A DNA stretch of 64,000 nucleotides from Sphagnum magellanicum (Eukaryota > Streptophyta > Sphagnopsida > Sphagnales > Sphagnaceae), in contig CM038923.1 in the NCBI GenBank assembly GCA_021904315.1, positions 7,632,038 to 7,696,037 on the forward strand. The letters run 5' to 3'. A model generated the notes under the pieces. That model made no database searches and was not told where the DNA came from. It saw only the letters and a list, made by a program, of their open reading frames with translations. Positions 39,180 to 52,215 of this stretch are shown one piece after another. The position numbers and the translations under genes are program-made. Numbering within the stretch: the first letter of the stretch is position 1; the number at the start of each line of letters is the position of its first letter.

Positions 39180-39660
39180 TGGCTGTGATTTTTTTTTTCC
39201 CGTTAGTTTTTCAATTTTGCCAAAGTGGTGATCATTAATAACAATATTTAGCCATAATTGGTTACAAAGCAGATCTGATAATAGGTTTTTTTTTTGGAAA
39301 TAATTCTATACTGTGATCACTACTAAAGCCTAAGGTAAAATATCTGGCGATTTTAAATTTTAAATTTCAAAATATGGCGAATTTAGGTCATTTAAAAAAA
39401 AAAAAAATCCTTTGTTCATGTTCTTGGGTCATTTCTTCCCCTCCACAAAATGGGCGAAAATTTGCCACAATAAAGAAATGCTGGTGCCATTATGCAATAC
39501 ATTAATATAACTACATTATACGAAACAATTTTTCTTTTCAATTTTGTGATGATGTAGCCAAAATGATGATCATCTATAAGAAGATTAGCCAAATTTGGTT
39601 GTAAATGAGAGATGAAACTACACAAATTTAAGCATCCTTTTATATTATATTGGCTAACTA
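39180..39660 (-). repeat. Dispersed repeat family C, two reverse-oriented partial copies
   Basis: CAATTTTGCCAAAGTGGTGATCA (39215 on) and AATTTTGTGATGATGTAGCC with GATGATCATCTATAAGAAGATTAGCC (39540 on) are reverse matches to the 3' part of family C. The two partial copies lie about 320 bases apart. Confidence 0.5.
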
Positions 39661-40762
39661 CTAAAACTTAAATATAAAGTTCCAAGATATCTATTACATT
39701 TTGGAAATATGAAAAATTGATTTACAACCCCTAAAAAACATGGATTTTCACATTTCATATTTTTCACTTCTCCATATGGGCCCCTCCCCCCGGCCCATGA
39801 TGATGTAAGCCCAAAAATTTAGGGGAGCCCTTCCTCAATGGAAAAAGTAAAAGGTCTTTTTATTTAAATAGTGGGAAGTTTGCATCCAAATGGTTGAAGA
39901 AGGTCCCTTCGATTGATGAAAAACATGTTCTCAGCCGGAAAGTGCTTGTACACCTTCCGAACAGCCTTCCGGGAAATTTGTAATTTTATTTTATTTTATT
40001 TTGATGAGAGGGAGACCTACCCACCCACTTACCTACTTTATGGTCGACTCTAAAATTTGACATGTGCAATTGTATTCCCTATTCCGTGACCGAAGGTGGT
40101 CCCTCCTCAAGGCTCAAAAACAAAACACCTGTTCCGGGAGAGCCCAATCGGTCCCGAAATGCTGTCTTTTGTGTGGCTGTGGAGTAAAGTATCTAGCCGG
40201 GCCTGGCTGCACAGCCGTCATGCAGTTGTCATGTGCGTGGCCCTACGGACAACACAAATGGTGGTGATCGTTGCAAGCTTCACAGTGCAGTCGTGCTTTT
40301 TTCCAGGTCCGGAGTCAGGACCAAGGCTGGTTGGTTCTTTTTTTAAAACTTTGACGAAGAACCTCCTATTTCCGATTCTTTAAAAAGGTCCGGAGTTTTG
40401 AGAGCTCTTCACCTTTTATGAACCTCCCTCCTACACAGCCTCCTCATTCAGAAGCTTGTAATAATTCTTTTGTTAAAAAAGTGAGGTGCAATTCCCTAAT
40501 TGAGGCCCTTGTAATTTGGCCATTGTTTTACTACGATTAGACAAACCCTGGCCCAAACGACACGATAGAGCAACGACTACTCGGACCCCATGCACACTGA
40601 AAAACCAACCGAGAAAATGAATCAGCTCGCAACAACTACAAGGAGCCCATGCATGCTGAAAACCAAGAAAAATGAATTGGCTCATCGCGTAACAAGCCCT
40701 GCCCTCACCCCAAGATCTTGAACCGAACGAAAATTACATGCTAGCCTACATCTGTTGTTGTT

Positions 40763-41012
40763 GTACAGGGACAACTTCATCAACACATGTCGTCTTTCTT
40801 TCCGTCCGAAAATTAATTAATTAATTAATTAATTTTGAAGATTCCATATTGACGAGTGGAATATTCCTAAATATCCCAAAAGATCCTCTATTGTCCATCA
40901 CAAAAAAAATTGTTCATTTGAAGATTTTTTATTATTTTTTTTCCTTGAAAATTTCAAGATTTCTGCAAATTATCTAAATTGCGTCAAGCTGCCAAGGTAA
41001 ACTAACTACCAT
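40763..41012 (-). repeat. Dispersed repeat family B, copy 3
   Basis: Reverse-oriented copy. Read on the minus strand it runs from CTATGGTAGTTTACCTTGGC to GATGAAGTTGTCCCTGTACA, with the shared blocks GAAATTTTCAAGG, GGAATATTCCA and GGAATCTTCAAAATTAATT. Confidence 0.65.
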
Positions 41013-41300
41013 AGTTCATAGTAATTACACACACACCCACACGCTCACAAAATGTGGAATCAAATGAAAAAAATGACCAATGATTTTTTTGATCAAAAAA
41101 CAAATTGCTATGCGAAAAATTTGGAAAAATGCGTAGGTATTTTGCACTAAAATGTGTATTTTTTAGTTTAAATTCGCTAAAGATTGGGAGAATTTTACTG
41201 AAATTTCATTATCTCAAAATTGAAAAAAAGAAAAGAAAAAAACCCACCACTTAAACTTTCATTTTAAGAAAAAAATTAATCCCCAAAAAAGCTACGTTTT

Positions 41301-41893
41301 TCCCTAGGTTTTCCCTCTACAAGGAAAGCCAACTAAAAATAATAATTAAAAAAAGAAAAAAAAATGTAATTGCACAGAAAAATGCAAAAGTGCTTGAGGA
41401 GGAAGAGGAGGAGGAGGAGGAGGAGGAGAAGAAGGCCTGGCAAAAGGTTCGGGAGGTGACGCTTCCTTGACGCTTGGCGAAAAAGCTCACCACCACCACC
41501 ACAGGGCGGAAGCAGAAGGTAAATGCACTGCCTGCGGCGCCCCTCACCTAATTCCCAACCTCGACTTCTTTAAAAATAGCGTGACTAGCGAGCGAGCGAG
41601 CGAGCGAGCGTTGCTTCCTTCAGGTATGGCCGTGCTTATTATGAAGATGATGAAATCGCGGAAGAGGAGAAGGAAGGAGTTTAGCAGAGCCTCTCTCTCT
41701 CTCTCTCTTTTTGATGTAACAGAAGAGTTTGTTTCAGCGGTATTATTATCATTCTTCGCCTTTGTGTTCTGATGCTTTTGTTTGTTTGTTGTTGTTGTTT
41801 ACATACCGTGACAGGCTTTCTGTTTTTTTGTGTCCCCCCGCCCCCCTGGTCTGTTGTCCAAGCTTCTCAATAAGCAAGCAAGCACTTGGAAGC
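41301..41893 (+). promoter_or_regulatory. Probable promoter and 5' UTR of GAPN
   Basis: GC rises sharply here. A (GAG)n purine run (41399-41428), a (CAC)n run near 41493 and a (GAGC)n run (41588-41610) lie before a pyrimidine-rich CT run (41692-41709). The next gene island (CBS gene) has a similar CTCG tetranucleotide run in its leader. A short upstream ATG frame (41626 on) would be a uORF if the leader is unspliced. Confidence 0.4.
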
Positions 41894-44800
41894 ATGGCCG
41901 GGCAGAATGTGTTCAACGAAATATTAGCTGGAGATGATACGTTTAAGTTCTATACGGACGGCGAATGGAAGACGTCAACCTCGGGGAAGACCGTCAACAT
42001 TATTAATCCCTCCACTCTGAAGCCCGTGTTCAAAGTGCAAGGTGTGTTTGCTTTCTTAGAAGACATCCTTTTATCTTCGGAAACTATGAAAATCCTTTCA
42101 GGAAACTACGTATTGTCAGTTCTTCTTTCTGCTAGGTATTGATTGATCTGCTTGCTTGTTTGTTAGTGAAAGAGAGCGAGGTAAGCGATGTGAAGAAATT
42201 TGTGGCACCGGAAGAGTGAGTAGCTCTTGTTGTGTGTGTCGTGATATTTGTTTGTCATCACTAGTGTCGCAGGTTGAAGAATTGTTGAGGGAATGGAAAC
42301 GATATATGTGTAGTTGTAGATGAAGGGCACACCTCTCTATATCGGCTATGTTGGAATCCCAGATGGTCGATCTAAGCAAAGTTCCCTTTGATCTGACTCT
42401 GAAGATCAGATCCAAGCGCAGTTGTCTGATTGGATTTATTAGTTCTTTCACATTTAGTCATCTGGCGACCAAACTGATGTCGTCCCTACGACTGGAAGCA
42501 AGCAGTAGTACCGCCTTGCTTTTTTCTGACTGTGCAGCTACTGTGAATTTTGATTCTAGCATGTATATCATCATCATCATCATCATCATCAACATTTGAA
42601 TAAGTGTTAGAAGGAGATCTGATTTTGCATTATGATTAGACAGTCATAAATATTGATCTCTTTGTTCCTGCAGCCTGCACTCAAGATGAAGTGAACAAGT
42701 CTGTGGATAGTGCCAAAGCTGCACAGAAAATCTGGGCAAAGACACCCCTGTGGAAAAGAGCAGAAACACTCCACAGATTTGCTGCTATTCTCAGGGAGCA
42801 CAGCGTAGCCATTGCAGGTTGCCTGGTCAAGGAAATTGCAAAATGCCAGAAAGATTCAGTGACTGAAGTGAGAGAGATGCAAAGACCCTGAATTGCCTGC
42901 CCTTGGGAATAGAATTATGTATTTGCATTGATATGCTTGACATGCTGGAAGCTGGAATATTTGCTGTATGGCTTGTCATCTCGAAGTTCCAGTTGCTTTT
43001 GCTCTTCTTCTCCTCTCTTCTGTACATTTCTTGTGAGCGTGTGTGGTTTCTTGCATCCATATGCTCTCTGACTCCATTATGCCAGTCTGAGTTGTTGCTT
43101 TGCTTGAGAGTGTACCTCAATTGTTTCTTAACACATCATTTGTGGCATGGCATCTTAAGGTGGTGCGGTCAGCTGACCTTATATCATACACAGCAGAGGA
43201 GGGTATCAGGATTCTGGCTCAAGGGAAATTTTTGGTTTCTGACAGTTTTCCAGGAAACGAGAGGAATAAATATTGTTTGGAATCAAAGGTAAGTAATTGG
43301 ACATGCATTTGATTCTGGTTTTTTGACCTGCCTTCATACCATTGAAATGAGTAAGAAAACTGGTGATTTGAGCTTGTGGGATTATTGTCTGACATCCGAC
43401 AAAGGTAATATTGTACAGTTCTGTGATTTTTCGTAATGTGTGGATGCCAGATTCCACTGGGAGTTATTCTTGCAATTCCTCCATTCAACTACCCTGTCAA
43501 TTTAGCTGTTTCCAAGATTGCCCCAGCACTGATTACAGGAAATGCTATTATCCTCAAGCCTCCCACACAGGTAATTCCCCACATTGCATTCAGTTTAGCT
43601 ATTCACAGTTTGTACTTGTGCAGGGCTAGGTACTGAATGTTCATAAACTTTATCTGGTGGGGTCTATAGGCTTCAGAAATCCTTTTACATGCACATTCCA
43701 GGTGTTTCCAGTTTAGAAGGATTTGCATTGAAAACTTCTAGATATAGTGATTTTTCTTGATGCACTGTTGGGATCTCCTCAGAGCATACATGCTAAAATT
43801 TGGCCAGGGTGGTTAAATTCACACCAGCCTATTATTTTTGAGCTGAATTTTGCCATTTTCTGACAAAGTTATTGGGAAAAAATTGTTTTTCAGGTGTAAA
43901 TTTGACTAATTTTGCTAATCTTATTGTTAAATTTTGACACCATATAAATGAGAAAAAAAGCACTTATTCACACAGAGTTATACAAAAGTGTTAAATTTGT
44001 AGATGCAAACTTAACATGCTGGTAATCAAATTATTTTCGTATTATGGAGGGGGATATGGGTCATTGTCAGTTCCACAACTCATTCAGGTTTCTGTAAACA
44101 CTTTCTGAAGAATGAATTCAAGGTGGAACAGATAGGATATGTAAGTTTTGGTTCTTTTTTCAGTCCAGAAGACAGCCCGTAATGTCAGATGTTTCTGGTT
44201 CAAAAGTAAGGACAAGATAAGGCCTATGGAGTTTCTCCATGGCATCAAGGTTGTAAAAGCTTCAGAGTTATCTTCTTAACTAGATTTCCTGGTAGATATT
44301 TAGTTCCTGATGTTCAGTAAGTCAGTCTGTAAGAATGTGTGATTTGTATCCCAAAGGATACTAATTGTGCAGTCTTTCTAGCCAACTTCCACTTTTTGAC
44401 ATATTAGGTTGATTTTTAGTTGTCTTATTGTGTAATGCTTTTCCTATTTTTCCTTCTGAGTTATCTTCAATGAGAAGGTGTGCAGATCATCTGTTCGTTC
44501 CTGATATCCCTGAGGAATGACTCCATTTACCTAGACAAAGAATCTATTGAGGGTGGCATATGCCCTAACATCATTCTGTGAGCTTAATGGTACTTCTAGA
44601 ATGGCTTCTCTTTGCAATTTCTTTGATTTAGCATTATCTTTGAAATCAATAGGCATACACATTAACATTTTTAAGAAGCATACTCAGCTTAATTATGCTG
44701 GTATCAACATGATCTGTGTGCCTTATGCAGATTCCAATATTTTTGAATCTGCCAAGTTCTGAGTAGCCCATGGTGAATTTTGTAAATTCTTAAAACATTT

Positions 44801-47800
44801 GGGTCAAGAGATGTTTATGTAATCACATGGTGAGCTTAATAAGTCTTAATGAGTCAATTTTTCTATTGAATTGCACAGAAGAATTGTGTTCAATGTTTTT
44901 GCCGTTGGAATCTACAAAATAGATATGTCACAGCTTTTTAAATCCTGGGTGGGGAGCTTTGCAAAACCCGCCTTGTTCTCCAGAGCTCATGCTTTTAAAG
45001 CTCTGCATGTTATCTCTCTCTGCTCTTCATTTTTCCTTGTCTGGTTTATTTTGGTCTTATTCTTTTTGCCTTCCTCTTTCTTCTTGTTTTTTTGGTCATT
45101 TCCTTCTCTGTAATGTTGCTGAGCAAGCCAGCATCATCAGTGAGTCTTCCCATTACCTACCAGTCTTGTGGCAGAATCTCAGCACATTGGTTAATGTATA
45201 ACATGGAGCTCAACACACTGTCAGGAGCTGATGAAGTTAGTTGAGATGTTATGGTAGCTGGTCAGCAGCTATCCCCCACATTATGAAGCTGACTGAACAT
45301 GTGGGGGACTGTTGCTGTTGTTCAAACTGTTCCTGTTGTTTCTCTGTTTTTAGGGTATTGTGTTCCTATTTTCTTTTTTTTACTTTTCATTTTTCTTTCC
45401 CTGTTTCCTGATATGTTTTGTATTTGATACCCTTATTGTTGGTCATCTCTCAGTTCTATTCAGGTTGAGTTATATTGTAAGTATGGAGAAGTTCTCAATA
45501 TTTATGAAGATGTATAGCAAGGTGGAACAACAAGCAGGAGGTGGTGCAGCTTGGTGCATAAGGTCATCTTTTGGGCAGTCTGGCTAGATCAGCAGATTAC
45601 ATGTGCCTGACCTGTGTTGTATGGGCAGGGCGCAGTGGCCGGATTGCACTTGATACACTGCCTCCATTTGGCAGGTTTTCCAAAGGGACTGGTCTCTGCA
45701 ATCACTGGCAAGGGCTCTGAGATTGGGGACCTTTTAACTATGCACCCTGGGATCAATTGCATCAGGTAGGCTGGAATAATTTAACCTTCTCTCTTCATTT
45801 TTGTGGCTTCTCTATGGTTGTGCAATGCCATTGATAAGCTCTCAGGCTGTACTAGGGAGCAGAGCTCTGCACCTACAGAAGCAATCACTGTTGTCAGCAA
45901 ACTGCTGAAGTTCTATGTTGCATGTAAGAACAGCTTCACTGGAGGAGACACAGGAATATCAATCTCAAAGAAAGCAGGCATGATTCCTCTTCAAATGGAG
46001 CTAGGAGGCAAGGATGCCTGTATTGTACTTGAAGATGCTGATCTTGATCTCGCTGCCAGCAGTATTGTCAAGGGTGGATACTCCTACAGGTCTCTCTTCA
46101 ACATCCTTGCACTTCATTCTGCTCACTTTAAGTTCATGTTAGCTTCAGGCTCATGCCAACTTGCCAATTGCAAATGTGATAGCAGTAATGGTGTGTCTTA
46201 TTGTGTTGTCATTACCCAGTGTCCATTGTGGATTTGGTCCAGTTTCTGAGTTCTCCCCTCTGGTCAGCGAGCAACTGCATTTAGTGATTAGAATTTCATG
46301 AGGGCATATTTTCTTCTTTTTCAGCAAGTTACCAAGAAGGTTCAAAACATATGTGGATAATTCTGACATGAACTTTGGAGTAAGGGGGTCTGATGGGCTC
46401 TGGATTGCATGGTGGTTACAGTGGACAACGGTGTACAGCTGTGAAGGTCGTATGTGTAATGGAGTCAGTAGCAGACACACTAGTGAGCAAGGTCAATGAG
46501 AAGGTCAAAAAACTCTCGGTGGGCCTGCCTGAGAAAAACTGTGATATCACTCCTGTGGTCAGTGAGTCTTCAGCCAATTTTATCCAGGGGCTTGCTGAGG
46601 ATGCAAAGGAAAAGGGTGCCACCTTTCATCAGGTACCATTCATCCCTTTACACTCAGGGCTTCCAGAGTTCGTGAGAAGTATCATTGAGATCAAGGGCTG
46701 CATACCTTTAGCCCTATGCATAAAGGCAACATAGAGTTAGCTTTATGACAGTGCAAACCTTTAACACTGTTTCTTTGGCTATGTATCAGAGTCAGTACTG
46801 AGCTCTCCGTTTAATTCCTGTCTCTATTTCATCTGAAGCATTTGACAGTAATTCCATGGGTTTGATAGTGCCTCAAAGGTTTCCTCCAGAATTGCACTAT
46901 TTGCTCAAACAATTTTGCTAATTATGTTCAGTGGATTCCAGAAATTTTCTGTTCATATGTTATTTGCTTTTGATATCTGTGGAAAAACTTCTGCTGTCAT
47001 GACTGTTATCATTGCAAGTGGATCAACCACCTCATTGTCCAGTAATTGATGTCTGATCAAAACATAGTAAGCCATCCATTTTCCAGATATTCGTGAGTAT
47101 GGTTTGCAACGTAGTGACCCCCTCATTGAAGGCTCAGATTGACCAGAAGGACTAGAGCAGTATCCAGATTTGACTAGCATTTGAGTTGTGGGGTATTCCA
47201 CATCACTTTTGGATTCTTATGAGCTAAGTTATGGGCAAATAATGAATCAAGGAACCTCATTCCAAATAGTATGGGCATGATGGTTTTGTGTGGCTTGTTG
47301 ATCTGCAGGAATGGAAGCGAGAAGGTAATCTTATCTGGCCACTTCTTATTGATCATGTGCGCCCTGACATGCGAATTGCTTGGGAGGAGCCCTTTGGACC
47401 AGTGTTGCCTGTAATTCGGATTAAGACTGTTGAAGAGGGCATCCACCATTGCAATGCAAACAACTTTGCACTTCAGGTTTGTATTTTTTCTTTCCAACAT
47501 TTGAGAGGGTTAGGCACCTGTACAGTCCTGAGACCCATAGTAACTATGCTGTGTTGAATCATTAGGTGTGGTGAGTCCAAATCTAGTGCACTCTCAGTAG
47601 CTCACTCCAGATGCTGTTTGGAAACATCAGTGAACATTTATGGCTTTTGCAATGGATACCTTTATTCGACCTGCTCCCTATCATATTGCCTCACCTTCAT
47701 GTCTTGGCATGATTTACTCAGTCTGCTTCAGTGTAGCTTGGATCAATATAACAGTATGGTTTTTGGGTATGTGGGTCTCAGGGCTGCATCTTTACCAGGG

Positions 47801-48189
47801 ATATTAACAAGGCCATCATGATCAGTGATGCCATGGAATCTGGTACAATCCAGATCAATGGTGCACCTGCTCGTGGACCTGATCACTTCCCCTTCCAGGT
47901 ATGCCTTCATCTCTTTTGGCTCACTCATTATTGTGGAAGTTATGCCAGATCTCTGATTGAAAGCACACACTCATACTCTCTTCCATTGCTCATTTATAAC
48001 TTAGATAAGGCCTATTGCTTAGGTTACTGAAACAATCGATCATCAAGTTCATATGTGTTTGTGAACTCTTCACAGGGTCTGCGAGACAGTGGTATTGGGT
48101 CACAGGGAATCATCAACAGCATCAACATAATGTGCAAAGTTAAGAGCACTGTAATAAATTTACCAGGCCCATCATATACAATGGGTTAG
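41894..48189 (+). CDS. GAPN: NADP-dependent non-phosphorylating glyceraldehyde-3-phosphate dehydrogenase (ALDH11A)
   Basis: Ten exons give a complete 497-residue protein (Arabidopsis ALDH11A3 has 496): 41894-42041, 42674-42867, 43160-43288, 43451-43570, 45629-45765, 45934-46089, 46422-46632, 47309-47476, 47782-47898, 48076-48189. All junctions are GT-AG and in phase. The cytosolic enzyme oxidises glyceraldehyde-3-phosphate to 3-phosphoglycerate with NADP+, giving NADPH without ATP. The general base Glu265 ([14 protein letters not shown]) and catalytic Cys299 (SGQRCTAVK) of the aldehyde dehydrogenase fold are present. Other family blocks are [63 protein letters not shown] and [20 protein letters not shown]. 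The last residues are SYTMG, close to the usual plant SYSMG end. One oddity is [13 protein letters not shown] where relatives have KPAKD. Intron 4 is the longest (about 2 kb). Regulation cannot be read. Confidence 0.97.
42568..42592. repeat. (ATC)n microsatellite in GAPN intron 1
   Basis: About eight ATC units in a row. Confidence 0.85.
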
Positions 48190-50787
48190 GAGTAATGAGT
48201 TTTTACTTTCTGTGATCATGTATGGTGTTAATCATGCTTCACTGCAAGATCATAAGAATCATTGTTGGGTCAGGTTTCCTATTTTTCTTCTATTGTACTG
48301 TTTGTGTATCAGGAACTGAGCTTGAGGATTGAGTTGGCATTGGCTAATATTAGTATCTCAAAATTACAGTAAAACCTAAAGCCTAAGTTGTACTGGCAAT
48401 TACCCTTGTTTCATATGTCAAAGCTGTAATGGAAATTACATTGGCCATAAAATTTCCTGACTACTTGTAGCTCTTTATATCGTTGCATCGAAGCTGAGCA
48501 AATTTGTCAGGAGCGAATGGAGCTAATGGATTGTCAAGAGATGCTGGGGTAGCTACTGTGTCCAGGGTTTTCATGTTTTCCATGTAAGTGGCTCAAGAAA
48601 TCATTGCACCCTATCATTTACCAGCTAGGTCACCAATGTGAAACCTGATGTCAACTCAGATTGGGTTCATCCACAATCTGAGACATTAGATGCTTCCAAT
48701 GGATGTTGCAGTTGTGGCTTCTGGTTCACTCTAGCTACCTAGTTGTTGTGAAGCTTGAACTGGCATTCGCCCACTGCTTCACTCTGGCTACCTAGGAGTC
48801 AGGAATCATGAATTGATTCATTCCTTTTTCTTAAAGAGTATGAGGTCATTTTAACTAATATTCATTATAGCAACCATCTTTGGGGCTATGACCTCCTTCA
48901 AACTAGGGGAGGCCCTTGGGAGCAGGCCTTCACCAACCAAAAGTATGAAGGTTGTTTTTTCATCCAAAGGTCTCTTCGGTGGTTGAAGGCATCCTGCTGT
49001 GTGAGGAGGTGCTTTAGATGGGGGTCCAGTATCCAATTTGTAGGAACCAATTTGGACTCATTTGAAGCAAATTGAATCCTTGAGTTGGATCCTGCCTTGG
49101 ACTCCAGCTTGTATCTTGGTTCTTCAAATCATAAGCTCTCCTTTTTGGCTCTTTTGTTTGCATTTAAACCAATTGATTTTCCCTCCAAAATGGTGCCCTG
49201 TAGCTTAAGCCTTCATTTCTCACTTTTTGGTCTGGGATCCTTATCTAAAGATTGGGGTCCAATTTATGGCGTGCTCTATTTCATTGGACCCTGGACCTTG
49301 GATGCTCATTCAAAGTGCCCCTAAGACCTAACAATTGTTATCACACATCTATGAAGAACATGTTGGGAGCATGGTTATCAACTTTTGGAGCACATGGAAA
49401 ATATGCTTGAGAAAATGTAATATCTGGGTTTTGAATAATGGCCTAGATTTTGCTTGTTCATCGCACAATCTCAAAATCTCAAAATCATCGACAATCAAAT
49501 TGATTGGGGTTGATGGATTTGTAATTTTTTCTTTGAGTTTAAAGCACATAATAATGGTGGATTGCAGTACATTAGATAGCAACTAGTGGATTTAAAACTG
49601 ATTCACAATACGAGCACTCACAACAAGAGAGAGAGAGAATTCTCAATTATTTGAGAAATTTATCATGTAATTTTGGCACTGATTTTAGCAATATTTTGCC
49701 TATTGTAACAAAGGATAATTATTTTTTTGAAATGTATAGCCTTTTGAAACATAATGATTTTGTTGAAAAATTTGCAAATAACATTTGTTTATGTTATGCT
49801 ATACTAATATATGCAGCTAGCAAGATTTAATAAAACAAAAAGTCAAATTAAGTTGTGAAAGATAATTAAAAAGTTCACCTTGTTCTTAATGAAATATTTA
49901 ATTTTATTAAGTGAAGTTTGAAATTAAATGAAACTTGAAAAAAAAAAAAAAAAAACCTAAAAATTGGAACTAAAACTGGAAACCTTCAATGTCGAGCAGA
50001 AGAAGAACGAACAAACGAGTAAAAAGCAAGGGCAAAGAAGCAAGAGAAAAAAAAGCCAAACTTGTAAAAACAACATTATTGTACCTAGAGGACAAAGTCT
50101 TAAAGGACGAGTTCTCAGCCCTACAAGAACCAGTGAACAAGTTTCAAACAAGATATGACCCTGGGTAACACCCATTAGCTTTCAACTTGAAAGCTTACCT
50201 GAGTTTCAGCCATTTTTTGATACCCACCCAACAATATTAGGAACCTACCAACTCTATTGCAATGTGATTTAACCACTCTTCAGTTCACAATCCTTGCACT
50301 ATTCCACTACTTGAATCCAAACACAAATGTGTAAGGCTTGGTTAAATAAAAGATTCACCCAAACCCACAAGAAAAAAAAAGAGGCTACATCAATTGACCA
50401 AGTAAAAGACACCAAATTGGAGGATGTTAAATTATCAATGGGTCCTTGTTGCTGTCAATGCAAAAGTATTGTTTGCTTCTTTTTTTCCCCTGACTGCCCA
50501 ATTGCCCAGAAAATATTGTGTTTGGTCATCACCAAACACATCTTGATGCTGCCCAGATACAAATTTTGTGTCTTATTATACACACTTTGGGCATGTAATA
50601 GACACTACGAGGCATATTTGGGCATGCAATAGTCCCATGTGGGATGAAAGGATTTGGAAGCTGAGGATTGGCAGAATGGATGATCTTTCAGCTGATTAGT
50701 GCTTTGTGGATATACACAAACAGACTGCCTTGTCAGCCTGGCCCCCCAGATTCCTTTGGCTCTATCCCAAGGGAAAAGGAGCCAATA

Positions 50788-50822
50788 TTTAGGGTTTAGG
50801 GTTAGTTCCTAAACCCTAAACC
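50788..50822. repeat. Telomere-type repeats, inverted pair
   Basis: TTTAGGGTTTAGGGTTAG is followed after TTC by CTAAACCCTAAACCCC. The two halves face each other and could pair. A C-rich and then a G-rich repeat follow directly. Confidence 0.85.
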
Positions 50823-50868
50823 CCACCCACCCATGGTGGATAGGTGGGTGGGTGGGTGGGTGGGTTTT
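50820..50868. repeat. CCCACCCA / GGTGGGTGGG inverted simple repeat
   Basis: CCCCACCCACCCA and, after TGGTGGATA, five consecutive GGGT units form an inverted pair. The G-rich half fits the G-quadruplex pattern of four G3 runs with one-base loops. Confidence 0.85.
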
Positions 50869-51479
50869 GCCATGAATTTGAAGGAATAGAAGTTTTAGGG
50901 AAGGAGCCAATATCTTCTCCCATTCCACAAATTCTTCTCACATTTAATTTTCAATTATCAAATATTTCAAAAAACTTAATTTGACACCCATTTAAAAACT
51001 GCCTTTTATATTCAATGTACAATTGTGTATGGCATTTTTCCAACAACCTTTGGATGATGATCTTTGTAACCTTGGCTTGGGTTCTCAATGGTGTCAACTG
51101 CAAAGCTCCCACCCAAAATGGCTCTACCATCTATCTGTGTGGCTTGACAATAAATAATCAACACTATGGTTTTGAAAGTTTGGTGATTTTTTAACCCAAA
51201 AAAAATCCATTTTTTCTTTCAAATTTGCACTTTAAAAAAAAAATTCCAAATTTTCATTTCACCAAGTGACAAAAATTCACCAGAAAAAAATATTACTCTA
51301 TATCAATTATCAAATAGGACAACTCAAAAGTTACACAATAAAGGGTTTCTAAAACATTTGACACATTTACTGAGTATTTATCAAAAAATTCAAAAAAAAT
51401 TAATTAATTTGAAATTCACCCCAGTACTACTATGGTATTAGTGCAATTGTATCACCACCCAATGATTTTTTTTGGGAGG

Positions 51480-51750
51480 ACAAAATTTAGCCATTTTTAT
51501 TGACCTAGGTGAGCACTAATGTTCATTAAAAATGGCCAAAATTAGCCTTAAAAAAAAGAAAAAAAAGTCCCCCAAATCACCAACTTTTTATAATAGGTTT
51601 CAGTAGGTAGCCAAGGTTATAGAAGGATCCTTATATTTATTTACTTTTCATATCTGGTAAATAGCCAAATTTGGCTAAGTGTTCTTCCAGATGATGATCA
51701 CCACTTTGACTACTACATCACAAAATTGCAAACCATATAGGTAATAATAA
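51480..51750 (+). repeat. Dispersed repeat family C, copy 2
   Basis: It shares the order of blocks with 38160-38345 and ends ACTACATCACAAAATTG. It contains the palindrome AGCCAAATTTGGCT near 51663. Confidence 0.55.
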
Positions 51751-52094
51751 TTTTTAAAAAAAAAAATTTACTAAATTCCAAACCAATAATGAGAACCCCA
51801 GTACCATAATGTATCCATAAAGGTACATTATAAATTTTATTAATAATATAATGTCAGTGCCAAAGAGGACAATCCAATGGAAGAATGTCATGTGTAATGT
51901 ACTACTACTTAGGGTAGTGTTTCTTTTGTAAGTAATGTTGGCCTAATTTTATACCACCAATCAGAGCTTCACCACATAGTCCTAGGCACATGGGTTTATG
52001 ATGGGTACTCCCAACCCGATAAAAAAAGACACATCCTCCCTTATCCTCAAACAATCACAAACTATACTTTCTTGGTTGACTTGTGAAAACCAAA

Positions 52095-52120
52095 TTAGGG
52101 TTTAGGGTTTAGGGTTTAGA
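52095..52120. repeat. Interstitial telomere-type repeat (TTTAGGG)
   Basis: Three and a half TTTAGGG units in one orientation. Confidence 0.85.
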
Positions 52121-52215
52121 GTTCATTGTGTAAAAGTGCAAGAGCAAGGGCATTATCAAAATCACTTGACTCTTGTCTCACATGCCCTTATTTCGGTAAT
52201 GCCTTCACCCTCGAG

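Larger units (their letters stand above)
24300..41300. other. Large AT-rich gene-poor region
   Basis: Seventeen kilobases without a supported intact gene. It holds TA runs (27838-27858, 29222-29238), an extremely AT-rich block (about 31700-33100), a Helitron helicase scrap (36153-36345), a tRNA-like stretch (37630-37740), a run of about 27 T (37842-37868) and several copies of dispersed repeats (38.1-41.0 kb). The frame at 25253-25501 (minus) is a possible gene fragment. I saw no LTR pair and no retroelement protein. Confidence 0.55.

Noticed and set aside
40064-40383. Overlapping plus-strand frames of 67 and 95 codons
   Set aside because: No domain, no splice partners and no codon pattern like that of the real genes.
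24300-41300. LTR retroelement or other virus-like element in the gene desert
   Set aside because: No long terminal repeat pair and no capsid, protease, reverse transcriptase or integrase motif could be seen by eye.
41317-41547. Minus-strand frame with poly-Ser
   Set aside because: It arises from the GAG/GGA microsatellite in the GAPN promoter region.
44547-45587. Frames in GAPN intron 4 as extra exons
   Set aside because: The GAPN protein is complete and collinear with its family without them.
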